In this document: positions 18,614-27,406 of the stretch, piece by piece
How the letters are laid out: each line of letters begins with the position of its first letter
Numbering within the stretch: position 1 is the first letter of the stretch
DNA from: Anaerolinea thermophila
GTDB taxonomy: Bacteria; Chloroflexota; Anaerolineae; Anaerolineales; UBA4823
Direction: 5' to 3'
Length of the DNA stretch: 44,669 nucleotides
Assembly (NCBI GenBank): GCA_020724505.1
Contig: DYGV01000002.1
Location: 29,619 to 74,287 of the forward strand
The notes under the pieces: model-generated
What the model was told of the DNA's origin: nothing
Database searches by the model: none
Seen by the model: only the letters and a program-made list of their open reading frames with translations
Made by a program: the position numbers and the translations under genes

Positions 18614-18646
18614 GCAATCTCCGCTACAATGTTAGGCGGAGATTGC
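18614..18646. repeat. Perfect inverted repeat upstream of DUF2652 gene
   Basis: GCAATCTCCGC-TACAATGTTAG-GCGGAGATTGC: 11-bp arms, 11-nt loop. Confidence 0.8.
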
Positions 18647-18679
18647 CACTACCCTTGCAGGGTTTTGCGATGAAATAAT

Positions 18680-19282
18680 ATGAACATGACATCAACCAAA
18701 CCTCAATTCGGTTATTTCCTTCTGGCGGATATTTCGGGATTTTCCTCATACCTTACGAAGGTTGAATTGGAACATGCGGGGGGTATCCTGCAAAAATTGC
18801 TGGAGGGTATTGCCCGGAAGATTGAGCCTGTCTTTCGTGTGCAGGGTTTTGATATTGATTCCGTGTTTGCCTTTGTGCCCAAAGCAGGAATTCATCGTTT
18901 CGAAAACCTATACAGGCTTGTTGAAGACACTTATGTCGAGTTCAAGGGAAATCTCACTGAGATCAGCAGCCACATTACCTGCAACTGTGCTGCTTGTCGG
19001 GATGTGACTTCCCTTGATCTGAAATTCATGGTTCACTATGGCGAATACATTCTGTCGAGTGTCCAGAATAAGTCCGTGCTATATGGTCTGGACCCGACCT
19101 TTGTCCGTAATCGCGGTTGGAAGGACTCCGTGTCTGTTTCCGTCGGCTGGCGAGGCTATGTATTATTCACGGGACCTTGCCTCGCAAACCTGCATGTACA
19201 TGCTGACAAATTTCAAGGTAAAAAGTTTTTTCAGGATCAAATCAGCATGTTTGGATCGGAGTTGAAAAGTAATGACACGTAA
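18680..19282 (+). CDS. DUF2652 protein (cyclase-like fold), second copy
   Basis: GYFLLADISGFSSYLTKVELEHAGGILQKLLEGI; CNCAAC motif. Confidence 0.8.
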   Translation: MNMTSTKPQFGYFLLADISGFSSYLTKVELEHAGGILQKLLEGIARKIEPVFRVQGFDIDSVFAFVPKAGIHRFENLYRLVEDTYVEFKGNLTEISSHITCNCAACRDVTSLDLKFMVHYGEYILSSVQNKSVLYGLDPTFVRNRGWKDSVSVSVGWRGYVLFTGPCLANLHVHADKFQGKKFFQDQISMFGSELKSNDT

Positions 19283-19598
19283 TTTGAAAATACAACTGCT
19301 TTACTTTGGCGATTGCCCATCATGGCAATCAGGTTTGAAGAACCTGCACACTGCTTTAAAGGCAAATGGATTGGATGAGTCCGTGGAGCTGATTCAGGTA
19401 ATGGATAATGACGATGCGGCACGAAGGAAATTTCTAGGCTCACCGTCTTTCCGTATCAATGGGACTGATCTATGGAATGAAGACCGTGATACGTATTCGC
19501 TCAGTTGTCGCGTCTATGCCACGCCTGAAGGGATGAAGGGCAGTTCTTCAGTTTCTATGTTGCAGGAGGCAATTCGTCAAAAGGCAAATAGTTCTTAG
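19272..19598 (+). CDS. Small thioredoxin-fold-like protein
   Basis: KIQLLYFGDCPSWQSGLKNLHTAL...RKFLGSPSFRINGTDLW...YSLSCRVY; LYFxxCPxW...FLGSPxxRxxGxD pattern; overlaps preceding gene. Confidence 0.7.
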   Translation: MTRNLKIQLLYFGDCPSWQSGLKNLHTALKANGLDESVELIQVMDNDDAARRKFLGSPSFRINGTDLWNEDRDTYSLSCRVYATPEGMKGSSSVSMLQEAIRQKANSS

Positions 19599-19656
19599 GG
19601 CGTTCAAGCAGATCGAAGCAACTCCTTCGGCAATCGTTCTTGCCAAAAAGTCTGGC

Positions 19657-20205
19657 TCAATCCAAAACATAAATCCATAGACTTTCCCTACATTCCGCTG
19701 ACGGGGTGGTCAGTTTTCGCCACGCAATCGCGAGTTCAAGATCGAAAAGTATGCCGACATTAAGAACTGAACATTCATAGGCAGAAGAGTTTCTGGGTAA
19801 TGATAATAGTGGGTTGGTATCCGAATATCGAAAAACCCGATTGCGCCTGGCGCGTTGAATTGCCCGAATTTCGTTCGGCGGAATCATCGTGAAAACAAAC
19901 TTGCCGTTATTGTCCCCGTTCAAACAAACCAGTACATCTGGATTATCAACTTGCTCGATTACGCTGAGATTAACAGGAGAGCCGCATACTTTTGATGTAA
20001 CTTGGTTCAACCAAACTAAAGCGTCAGGGACTTGCACCGTCTGTGCCAGATGTTCGCGTTTTATCTTCAAATCCTGGACCGACCAGAGGACCACCTGTTC
20101 CCTCAATCCATCAATCGCCTTCCTCTGTCGTTCATTCCCCATGCTGATCAATGCTCCAAAAAAGATCACCGCAGATGCTACAACAATTGCAAGAAGTATT
20201 TCCAT
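19657..20205 (-). CDS. Hypothetical protein with N-terminal TM helix
   Basis: MEILLAIVVASAVIFFGALISMG then soluble region; last gene of the minus-strand machine operon. Confidence 0.55.
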   Translation of the reverse strand: MEILLAIVVASAVIFFGALISMGNERQRKAIDGLREQVVLWSVQDLKIKREHLAQTVQVPDALVWLNQVTSKVCGSPVNLSVIEQVDNPDVLVCLNGDNNGKFVFTMIPPNEIRAIQRARRNRVFRYSDTNPLLSLPRNSSAYECSVLNVGILFDLELAIAWRKLTTPSAECRESLWIYVLD

Positions 20206-20223
20206 TTTTACTTTTCCTTTTCG

Positions 20224-22344
20224 TTATTTGTTTTTTACAAAATCATCTTTTGATCGTGCAGACTTAGCCTTGAACGTTTCGCTCAACCGTTTCAAAGCCT
20301 TGGGGCGCGGATCAACCACACTAGCCGATGCGATTACCATGAATAAACCCAGCAAGCCGACGATCTGCCAGACCGGTAGGGATGGTTGAACAGGCTCAGG
20401 AGTTTTTTCAGGCATTGGCGTGATGAATAAGAGTGTTGGCGTCGGCAATATTTGTGTTGCGGTTGGTGTCACCGAAGGAATCAAAGTGCTTGTCGCCGTC
20501 GGGAATGGGGTAATTGTGGCGGTAGAGGTCGCCACCTGCGGTATCACGATCCTACCCGCATCCTGCCCACACAGTTCATTCACATCACAAGCCTCTGCCA
20601 GAACCGGGTATTCTCCTGCTGGAGCCAACGTCCCATCCCCAAAGCGCCGATCCCATTTCACGGGATGGGATTTTTTTCCGGGATCGAATTCCAATCTCAC
20701 CTCCGGCCAGCGATTTTGAGGATCACGGATCGTTACCTGAATGGTCGCGATTGGGAAATGGTTGGGGGATATCTTCAACTGCCCAGTTTCCCAAATCCAC
20801 CACCGTTCCGTGATGGACACAGCAGGCGGGGCATTATCTACAGTCAGCCTAACTGAAACCACATCGCCAGCATTGCCGGCACGATCCCTGCCGCGCATTT
20901 GCAGGATGTACTCTCCGTTTGGCACTTCATTGGAATGCCATATATAAGACCAGGTACTCCCCGTCCCCATATACACAGCCTGCCAGGTAGCTCCGTTATC
21001 GAGGGAAATTTCGCCGCTGGCAGGACCGGACATTTCATCTTCCAACGATCCTGCTACATGCGCCTCTCCCTGCATCACCTCACCATTTGAATGCGATGTA
21101 ATTTGAGCCACGGGGGCAATCGTATCCACACGGATTACCTTGGATACCACCACTTCATTTCCAGCCACATCCCTGGCATGGATCAATACCCGTTGGTTTC
21201 CATCCATGAATTGGATAGGGAATGAGATCCAGGTCGCGCCTTCATCCATGCTGCCATTTAGGGAAGAAAGCCCGGAGATTGCGTCGGCGGCGGTTGCCGA
21301 CAGAGTCACTTGTGACACATACCAGCCATTCCTGCCATCCACCGGAGGAAGGATCACATTGAGGTTTGGAGATGTGGCATCGCGTTGCCATGCGGAAGAG
21401 CCATTGGCTGTACGTCCGCTAGTTGAAGTTACCTGATAATTGGCAGATCCAATTCCTTCCGGCACGGGTAGACTGCAGGTACTTCCACAGGTGAAAGGGA
21501 CACCATTCAAGTCTCCAGTAATCGTCACATCAAACCCTTGCGGATCGCTGGCCATCAATTCGAGACCCTCATTCCCTCTGCACCAGCCGGCGTCTCCCCA
21601 GAGATCGCAGACCACCGACCCCGTGATTTGTGGGGGCAGAGGTGTTGGAGTGGGCGAAGGTGTGTTGGTGTATGTGGCTGTTGGTGTAAAGGTCAGGGTC
21701 GGCGTAAACGTCAGTGTAGGTGTAAGACTGGGCGTAAAGGTTGCGGTCGGAGTCAGCGTTGCTGTGGGAGTAAATGTGGGTGTCCGCGAAGGGGTGGGTG
21801 TGGCAGTGGAAGGCGGACCGACATATTCCACATCAATGGAACGAAAATCCACATAGCCGCCCGAAGCGGTCAGGGACCAGGATCGACAACCCGCTGGAAC
21901 GGGGATGTCCATGCTGACAAATCCCGGCAGACCTGAGCCAGTGCGTAGGTACCATGTATTCACTGAGGAACATGCCCGCAGCACGGCGCTGCCCACACTT
22001 GAGTCAGGGGTAAAGCCGACCATGATCTCGAAGTATGAGACATCCCGGTCAAAGGAACCGCTGGCAACACCACCATTGCCCAGCCGTGTGACCCACTCGG
22101 AACAGTTGGAACCGCAAAATGTTCCACCTTCCTCAGGTGGAAGCGAGGATCCATCGCGATGCGTAATGTACACATACTGGGTAGAACCACTCCAATCGAT
22201 ATATCCCAAGTCATGCGCCTGGTCATAGGTGCGACCTTCCTGCAAAACAATTCCCGCAAGGGGTGCTGCATGAGTGGAGGCGGATGTCCATAAAAAGAAA
22301 ATTGGAAGGAATAGGATTATCTCAATCCATCGAAAACGCTTCAT
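20224..22344 (-). CDS. Large secreted/surface protein: signal peptide, TPT-rich linker, Ig-like/OmpL47-type repeats, C-terminal TM
   Basis: N-term signal ILFLPIFFLWTSASTHAA; TPTPSRTPTFTPTATLTPTATFTPSLTPT...; repeated VDTIAPVAQITS / VDNAPPAVSITE Ig-like modules; C-term VWQIVGLLGLFMVIASASVV. Confidence 0.8.
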   Translation of the reverse strand: MKRFRWIEIILFLPIFFLWTSASTHAAPLAGIVLQEGRTYDQAHDLGYIDWSGSTQYVYITHRDGSSLPPEEGGTFCGSNCSEWVTRLGNGGVASGSFDRDVSYFEIMVGFTPDSSVGSAVLRACSSVNTWYLRTGSGLPGFVSMDIPVPAGCRSWSLTASGGYVDFRSIDVEYVGPPSTATPTPSRTPTFTPTATLTPTATFTPSLTPTLTFTPTLTFTPTATYTNTPSPTPTPLPPQITGSVVCDLWGDAGWCRGNEGLELMASDPQGFDVTITGDLNGVPFTCGSTCSLPVPEGIGSANYQVTSTSGRTANGSSAWQRDATSPNLNVILPPVDGRNGWYVSQVTLSATAADAISGLSSLNGSMDEGATWISFPIQFMDGNQRVLIHARDVAGNEVVVSKVIRVDTIAPVAQITSHSNGEVMQGEAHVAGSLEDEMSGPASGEISLDNGATWQAVYMGTGSTWSYIWHSNEVPNGEYILQMRGRDRAGNAGDVVSVRLTVDNAPPAVSITERWWIWETGQLKISPNHFPIATIQVTIRDPQNRWPEVRLEFDPGKKSHPVKWDRRFGDGTLAPAGEYPVLAEACDVNELCGQDAGRIVIPQVATSTATITPFPTATSTLIPSVTPTATQILPTPTLLFITPMPEKTPEPVQPSLPVWQIVGLLGLFMVIASASVVDPRPKALKRLSETFKAKSARSKDDFVKNK
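21640..21815 (-). repeat. Degenerate short tandem repeat encoding TPT/FTPT linker
   Basis: Repeated GG(T/C)GTAAA(G/C)GT-type units on + strand, encoding TPTxTPT on the - strand. Confidence 0.75.
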
Positions 22345-22353
22345 AACTAACTC

Positions 22354-22521
22354 CTAATATTCCTGGAAATCCTGGATGCCGAGATGGAAGAGGAAGAGCA
22401 ACAAAACCACCAATGCCAGGAGCACCAGACAGGCGATCATGAAAACCCTGATCGGGATCACCAGCCCGAGCAAATACCCGGCAAAGATACCGATCCCAAC
22501 CCCTGCAAAGAACCTGAGCAT
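22354..22521 (-). CDS. Small membrane protein, 55 aa (below ORF-track cutoff)
   Basis: MLRFFAGVGIGIFAGYLLGLVIPIRVFMIACLVLLALVVLLLFLFHLGIQDFQEY, tightly packed in operon. Confidence 0.65.
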   Translation of the reverse strand: MLRFFAGVGIGIFAGYLLGLVIPIRVFMIACLVLLALVVLLLFLFHLGIQDFQEY

Positions 22522-22522
22522 T

Positions 22523-22882
22523 TCACTCCCCTGCTTCCGATTTCAGGATCATTTTCAAGCGGTGCGCATCCAGGTTATGCCACCAGACAATCTCATCCAG
22601 GATGAGGTGATATTCCCAAAGCAACCCCTGCATGGGCAGGGACTCAAACCAGGTTTTCAGACCGAACCTGAGTCGCTCTTTCGAGCCTCCCTGCCAAAGC
22701 AGGCCACCCTCCATTTGAATCAGAGTTTGCCCTGGCGCCAAGGCAGATTGCACTTGGCTGCTATGAGCGTTCAACCAGTTCAGGAATAACTGCAGGCGAA
22801 CGTCATCCAGCCGAAGTACCTGCCCGGAAATATCCTCCGCCATCTGATCGAGCAATTCTTTCCATTCATTCATCGATCCCAT
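22523..22882 (-). CDS. Hypothetical protein ~119 aa
   Basis: MGSMNEWKELLDQMAEDISGQVLRLDDVRLQLFLNWLNAHSSQVQSAL...; start chosen to fit operon packing. Confidence 0.55.
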   Translation of the reverse strand: MGSMNEWKELLDQMAEDISGQVLRLDDVRLQLFLNWLNAHSSQVQSALAPGQTLIQMEGGLLWQGGSKERLRFGLKTWFESLPMQGLLWEYHLILDEIVWWHNLDAHRLKMILKSEAGE

Positions 22883-22998
22883 CCATTGTCCCTTCGAGAC
22901 ATGATCCAGGCTGCATAAAGGACGACCGCACCCACAACCACACAGGCAAGCGGAACGCCACACACCACTACTATCAAACGCAACACCATCGCGATCAT
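22870..22998 (-). CDS. Small membrane protein, 42 aa (below ORF-track cutoff)
   Basis: MIAMVLRLIVVVCGVPLACVVVGAVVLYAAWIMSRRDNGWDR; ATGA overlap with upstream VirD4-like gene. Confidence 0.55.
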   Translation of the reverse strand: MIAMVLRLIVVVCGVPLACVVVGAVVLYAAWIMSRRDNGWDR

Positions 22999-25475
22999 CA
23001 GAATCCCAGCCTCCGTTCATCTTCCCGGGGTGAAGGCTGGTGAATCTGGGTGTTGTTCTGTTCCTCGATTCGCACTGCCAGGAATTCATCCAATAATTTG
23101 GAAAGGGCTGTCGGAAGCATGTTCTCCAATGCGGCGGATGCCTTTTCCTGCCATCCATCAGCAGGCAGATAATCGGTCGGATGAGAAGCAATCACTTCCT
23201 CGATCAACGCCTTCACTCTGCCTGTATCGGCTCGTGGCAGTGGCTTGATTTGAGTCAACGTGGGTGGCTGCCAGCGACCACCGATACGCGCGCGCAACCA
23301 GCATTGCAGGGAAGGCAGGTCAAGGGTCATATTGCCGTAGCGCACCGTGGAACTTAACGTAGCGCGGATCAAGTCGGCATCCTCGGGATCGGGCGAGAAG
23401 AACATCTGGGTGGAAGTGTTGGCAAGCATGGCTTGCACGACCGGCTCCATGCCTTCCACCTTGCGCATCATGGATAAGGACTGTGCCAGCACGAACATGC
23501 GTGCTCCGAACTTCGCTCCCTCCGCCAGCATGGACTCCAACCTCATGCCCGAACCGATCTCCTGCGCTTCATCCACGATGAAATAAAAAGGCACACTCTT
23601 TTCAAGAGTCGCCTTGCGATAGGCGGCATCGAAAACGTTGTACAAGACACTTGCCGTAAGCCTTGCGCCTTCGCGTCCCATCTCACCGGAAGGCAACCGC
23701 AATACAATCCAAGCGCGCTCCTCGATCCATTGGTTCATCGCCACAAAGCGATCCTGGTGCATGGCGGAAAACAACCAGGGGGAGAGTTCCAATGCCATCA
23801 CTTTCGAGAGCACCGGACTGATCACTTCCGTGACCCAGCCCTGACTCCACTTATCCCCTTCGCCAGTTTGTCCAAGCAGGGCATCCAATGCCAAGGCTCC
23901 CATGCGTTCGCCGGGAGGCAATAGCGCCATCGCCTTGTGCCGCCAGGTCTTGTTGAACGCCATGAAGACCACATGCAGCAGTCCAAGCCCGGCTTCGGGA
24001 TGATGCTGGTTCCAAACATGTGCGAGACGGAATAAGCCCAGCAAGGCTGCCTGCATACGCGGACCCCAGTAATCATCCCAAATGCGCCGACCGATCTGTA
24101 CGATGGCATTACCCGCCCAGGTGAAATCGGGAACAGCCAGCAAGTTCAATGGAATAACCTGCGGTTGATCCGGCGTGATAATTCTTAATCTCTTGATCGC
24201 CTTGCTTCTTTGCTCTTCCGGCAATTGGGCAATCGCATCCAAAAATGCATCTGCCAATGACACATGCGGATCGGTGAGGAAGATGCCAGGCGCATCATCA
24301 CCCCGGGCGAGCAGTTGTTCCAGCATGGCAAAGACGAAGGATGATTTACCACTGCGACTGCCACCGGTTGCCAGTCCATGACCATCCGGATCCACACCCA
24401 CGAGTTCACCTGTGGCGACACTCTGCCCGATCTTGAAGCCTGCCTCGAGTAACGGCTGGGAAGGCGGAGGCGCAGGTACTTCCTGCCAGACGGCACGATC
24501 CAACAATCCAGACCCTTCTCCCAATTGCAGGGGAGCGATGAGTCCGGCGAGTTCACCCGCGGGTAATGGGAAGGTATGTTTTTGGATATCTGGCCAGACC
24601 TCGCCCAATGGACTCCAGGACTGTCGTCCTGCAAGCAATGGCAGTTCAAACGGAGCGGATAGAGTGATAGCCGTTTTCAACAAGGGTTCTTGAATGCGCC
24701 GCTCCAATACTTCCTTCGGGATCGAGCGCCATTCCAACCAGTTACGAATGCCCCAAGCTGAGGCAAGACAGATTGCAATTCCCGCGATCACGAACATCAG
24801 CACAGGCAACGGATTGAACCAGCCAGCAAACAGGATGCCACCGCTGATGCCCGCCATCAACATGCCAAGGAATAGTCCGGCGCGCAGGAAGTCTAACTGC
24901 AAGCCCCATGAATTTGGGGTATTGTTTTCCACACCGCCTTCGGTTCCATACGAATAAGAAGAAAGACTGCGCAGCTGTTCCTGTAGTTCATCCTCATTTC
25001 CCAGCAACCACAACCGCAGACTGGACTCCTTTCCTTCACGTGCCGCACTGATCAAGCGACTGCCGATGGCAAGCAGGGGATCACTATCTTTGGCAGAGGC
25101 AATCAGGGAGGGCAGACGATTGGAGGAATGCAAGGCATGACCACTCCCCTGAATGGCGACGATCCCCAATGCCCGCCAACGGGAATGTTGTCCCGTCATG
25201 GCAGACCAGGATTGCACAACGCCCTCCGCTACATGAGGAGGTAGATACAAACGCACGCGCATTCCTTTGGGTGAAGCGATCCATTCCACAATCGAAGGAT
25301 AGGGAAGTTGTCCCATCCAGCTCATGACCTGCGCGCGAAGATCATCCAGGGCATGCGGAGCAAAGAGCAATTCCCAGCTCTGCCATTCTCCTTTGCACAA
25401 CGGACAATTTTCAGGAGTGGATGCAAACTCATAACCACAATGAATGCACATGTACCCGTTCTTTGGGTAAATCAT
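22998..25475 (-). CDS. VirD4/TraG-like coupling ATPase with N-terminal zinc ribbon and TM pair
   Basis: MIYPKNGYMCIHCGYEFASTPENCPLCKGEW zinc ribbon; GLATGGSRSGKSSFVFAMLEQLLARG Walker A; FYFIVDEAQEIG Walker B; ATGA coupling with VirB4-like gene. Confidence 0.8.
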   Translation of the reverse strand: MIYPKNGYMCIHCGYEFASTPENCPLCKGEWQSWELLFAPHALDDLRAQVMSWMGQLPYPSIVEWIASPKGMRVRLYLPPHVAEGVVQSWSAMTGQHSRWRALGIVAIQGSGHALHSSNRLPSLIASAKDSDPLLAIGSRLISAAREGKESSLRLWLLGNEDELQEQLRSLSSYSYGTEGGVENNTPNSWGLQLDFLRAGLFLGMLMAGISGGILFAGWFNPLPVLMFVIAGIAICLASAWGIRNWLEWRSIPKEVLERRIQEPLLKTAITLSAPFELPLLAGRQSWSPLGEVWPDIQKHTFPLPAGELAGLIAPLQLGEGSGLLDRAVWQEVPAPPPSQPLLEAGFKIGQSVATGELVGVDPDGHGLATGGSRSGKSSFVFAMLEQLLARGDDAPGIFLTDPHVSLADAFLDAIAQLPEEQRSKAIKRLRIITPDQPQVIPLNLLAVPDFTWAGNAIVQIGRRIWDDYWGPRMQAALLGLFRLAHVWNQHHPEAGLGLLHVVFMAFNKTWRHKAMALLPPGERMGALALDALLGQTGEGDKWSQGWVTEVISPVLSKVMALELSPWLFSAMHQDRFVAMNQWIEERAWIVLRLPSGEMGREGARLTASVLYNVFDAAYRKATLEKSVPFYFIVDEAQEIGSGMRLESMLAEGAKFGARMFVLAQSLSMMRKVEGMEPVVQAMLANTSTQMFFSPDPEDADLIRATLSSTVRYGNMTLDLPSLQCWLRARIGGRWQPPTLTQIKPLPRADTGRVKALIEEVIASHPTDYLPADGWQEKASAALENMLPTALSKLLDEFLAVRIEEQNNTQIHQPSPREDERRLGF

Positions 25476-27217
25476 CGTGTGACTCCTGTAGCGCCTAACT
25501 GCTTCCAAAACTGGATCCATGTGGGAGGAATGGAGACCAATACCGGGAACAATGCACCACGACCCGCAGAGGGAGCGGCGAGGAATACACGCGGAGGCAG
25601 GCGCGAAGTAGTCTCAGCATTCTTGCGTGCTTCACTTTCCGGCACACCCAGTGAACGATAGAAGGCAAAAGCCTCATCAGGTCCAAGCCGACCGATGAAC
25701 GCGGTGGATGCCAGACTCAACGAAGTAGGATTCTTCATCAGATCGGCAGGCAGGTGCGTGATGAGGGTGACGCCGACGCCACGCTTGCGCGCCCGCCTGC
25801 CTAATTCATCCAGCAGATCGGTGAAAGGACCACTGCGCAACAAACGCCAACCTTCATCAATGAAGATGTCCATCGGCTGTTTGCCGACCGTGACCGCATG
25901 ATAGAGAAACCATGCCAATATCGAATGAACAATGGCGCGGTTCTCTTCGCGCAGGGAGGAGAGATCGAAGTTCCACCATTGACCGGCAGGAAAGTGCGGA
26001 GAGAAAAGTGCCTTGGGTCTATCGAAGAACCCCTCGAATAATCCACCGCGCATGAAGGGTCTGAGCAGCGCCAATGGCATGGCGGCTTCGGGTGCATTGA
26101 TCGTTCCCAACGTCTCCACGAATTCAGCAATGGACATCGTACCGGGCCTGCGCTCCCATCTGCGCTTCACGGCTTCATGCAAGGCCGCCTGTACACCTGG
26201 TGATAAAACAGATTCACCTGCAAGAGCCGCAATAAGGAAACGCACCGCCAGCAAAAGTTCAGCAGGGTTCTCCCCTTGAAGCGGATGGATCAAACAAGTG
26301 TCTTTATCCTCTGGGATTCCTGCCGGCACAACCCTGCCGCCAACTGTATCGCAGAGTTTGTTGTTCTCGCCCTCTGGATCAATCGAGATGACCGTGCGTC
26401 CCTGTAATAATCTTTGCAGCATGATCCAACGCAAGAGACTGGTCTTGCCTGCGCCGGGTTCGCCAAGAATTAAAGTTGTCGCATGGGGTGGGGGTGGAAC
26501 AGCCGGATCAAGCCCCTTGGTAAAGGAGAAATGCACATCGCGTCCATCACGGGCATGCGTGCCAATCCAGACTGAATCATCCACAGGCAGGACCTGTCTG
26601 GAAGGTGCAGGCATGAGTGGCAGAGTCTCTTCAAGAAATAAGGTCGGCTCATCCAGTCCGGGGAAAAGTTTTCCACCTGGTTGAAAATGATGTAACGCAC
26701 GCTCGGCGATATAGAAGAGGCGTTGCGCCGTGAGACCACGAGCACGCAAATTGGATTCGATGACTCTGCGCGCGGCTTCGGCTTCCTCAAAGCGATTACG
26801 CTCCACAAAGAGCGCCGACATCAGGGCAATCTTGAAGGCTGGCTTGCCGAAGGTTAGTTCCGACTCGGCGGCATCCATCGCATGATCAGCGGATCGTTCT
26901 GCCAGTGAAGGCCTGCGACCGGTCTTCTCCGCCAGCGCCATCATGAAACCTTCGAAGAGCGTGCGGCGTGCCCGCAGGAAACCGCGTAACACATCCGGCG
27001 GTTCGCGTCGCAAAGCAAGGGAGTATATGACCGGCAGATTGGGATAGAAGACATCCGAGGTCAAACGTGACCAGGGGCGATCTGTCATACCCGGCACACC
27101 TGTGCCGCGCGCAGAGAGCGGCAAGAGATAACCACCCGGAAAGAGCAGATGATCTTCCAACACTTCCACGGCTTCGGAGGCAATCGAAGCAACAAATTGA
27201 TCTTGATGTTCAGGCAT
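25472..27217 (-). CDS. VirB4-like ATPase
   Basis: TTLILGEPGAGKTSLLRWIMLQRLLQGRTVISIDPEGENNKLCDTVGG; MDIFIDEGWRLLRSGPFTDLLDELGRRARKRGVGVTLITHLPADL. Confidence 0.82.
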   Translation of the reverse strand: MPEHQDQFVASIASEAVEVLEDHLLFPGGYLLPLSARGTGVPGMTDRPWSRLTSDVFYPNLPVIYSLALRREPPDVLRGFLRARRTLFEGFMMALAEKTGRRPSLAERSADHAMDAAESELTFGKPAFKIALMSALFVERNRFEEAEAARRVIESNLRARGLTAQRLFYIAERALHHFQPGGKLFPGLDEPTLFLEETLPLMPAPSRQVLPVDDSVWIGTHARDGRDVHFSFTKGLDPAVPPPPHATTLILGEPGAGKTSLLRWIMLQRLLQGRTVISIDPEGENNKLCDTVGGRVVPAGIPEDKDTCLIHPLQGENPAELLLAVRFLIAALAGESVLSPGVQAALHEAVKRRWERRPGTMSIAEFVETLGTINAPEAAMPLALLRPFMRGGLFEGFFDRPKALFSPHFPAGQWWNFDLSSLREENRAIVHSILAWFLYHAVTVGKQPMDIFIDEGWRLLRSGPFTDLLDELGRRARKRGVGVTLITHLPADLMKNPTSLSLASTAFIGRLGPDEAFAFYRSLGVPESEARKNAETTSRLPPRVFLAAPSAGRGALFPVLVSIPPTWIQFWKQLGATGVTR

Positions 27218-27264
27218 GGATGGCATGATACAAAAAGACACGGATGGGTGGTCCGTCCGTGTCG
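27218..27264 (-). promoter_or_regulatory. Promoter A of the VirB4-like operon: CGACACGG box, TATCAT -10, apparently leaderless start
   Basis: Minus strand CGACACGGACGGACCACCCATCCGTGTCTTTTTG-TATCAT-GCCATCC-ATG; shared with 36257-36303 and 39161-39201. Confidence 0.7.
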
Positions 27265-27311
27265 GTAAAGTGTATAATCCAAGGTGGTTAATGTTTGATG
27301 GAGAATGATCC

Positions 27312-27328
27312 TTGCCTAATGAAGGCAA
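27312..27328. repeat. Short perfect hairpin in HamA upstream region
   Basis: TTGCCT-AATGA-AGGCAA. Confidence 0.5.
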
Positions 27329-27375
27329 ATTCTTCCGTTCAAGGATAAGCGCAAAGAATCTTGTTAGTTACAATC

Positions 27376-27381
27376 TATAAT
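27376..27381 (+). promoter_or_regulatory. Consensus -10 element upstream of hamA
   Basis: TATAAT 25 bp upstream of the ATG at 27407; no convincing -35. Confidence 0.4.
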
Positions 27382-27406
27382 TAGTGGGCCATAAAGGTCA
27401 TTCATC

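Noticed and set aside
21640-21815. Possible CRISPR-like repeat array
   Set aside because: Units are short, degenerate and in-frame coding (TPT linker); no regular repeat-spacer structure. No CRISPR array seen anywhere in the window.
21440-21936. Val/Gly-repeat ORFs on the plus strand (VGVKVRVGVNVSVGV...)
   Set aside because: Reverse-complement reading of the TPT-repeat linker of the minus-strand surface protein.
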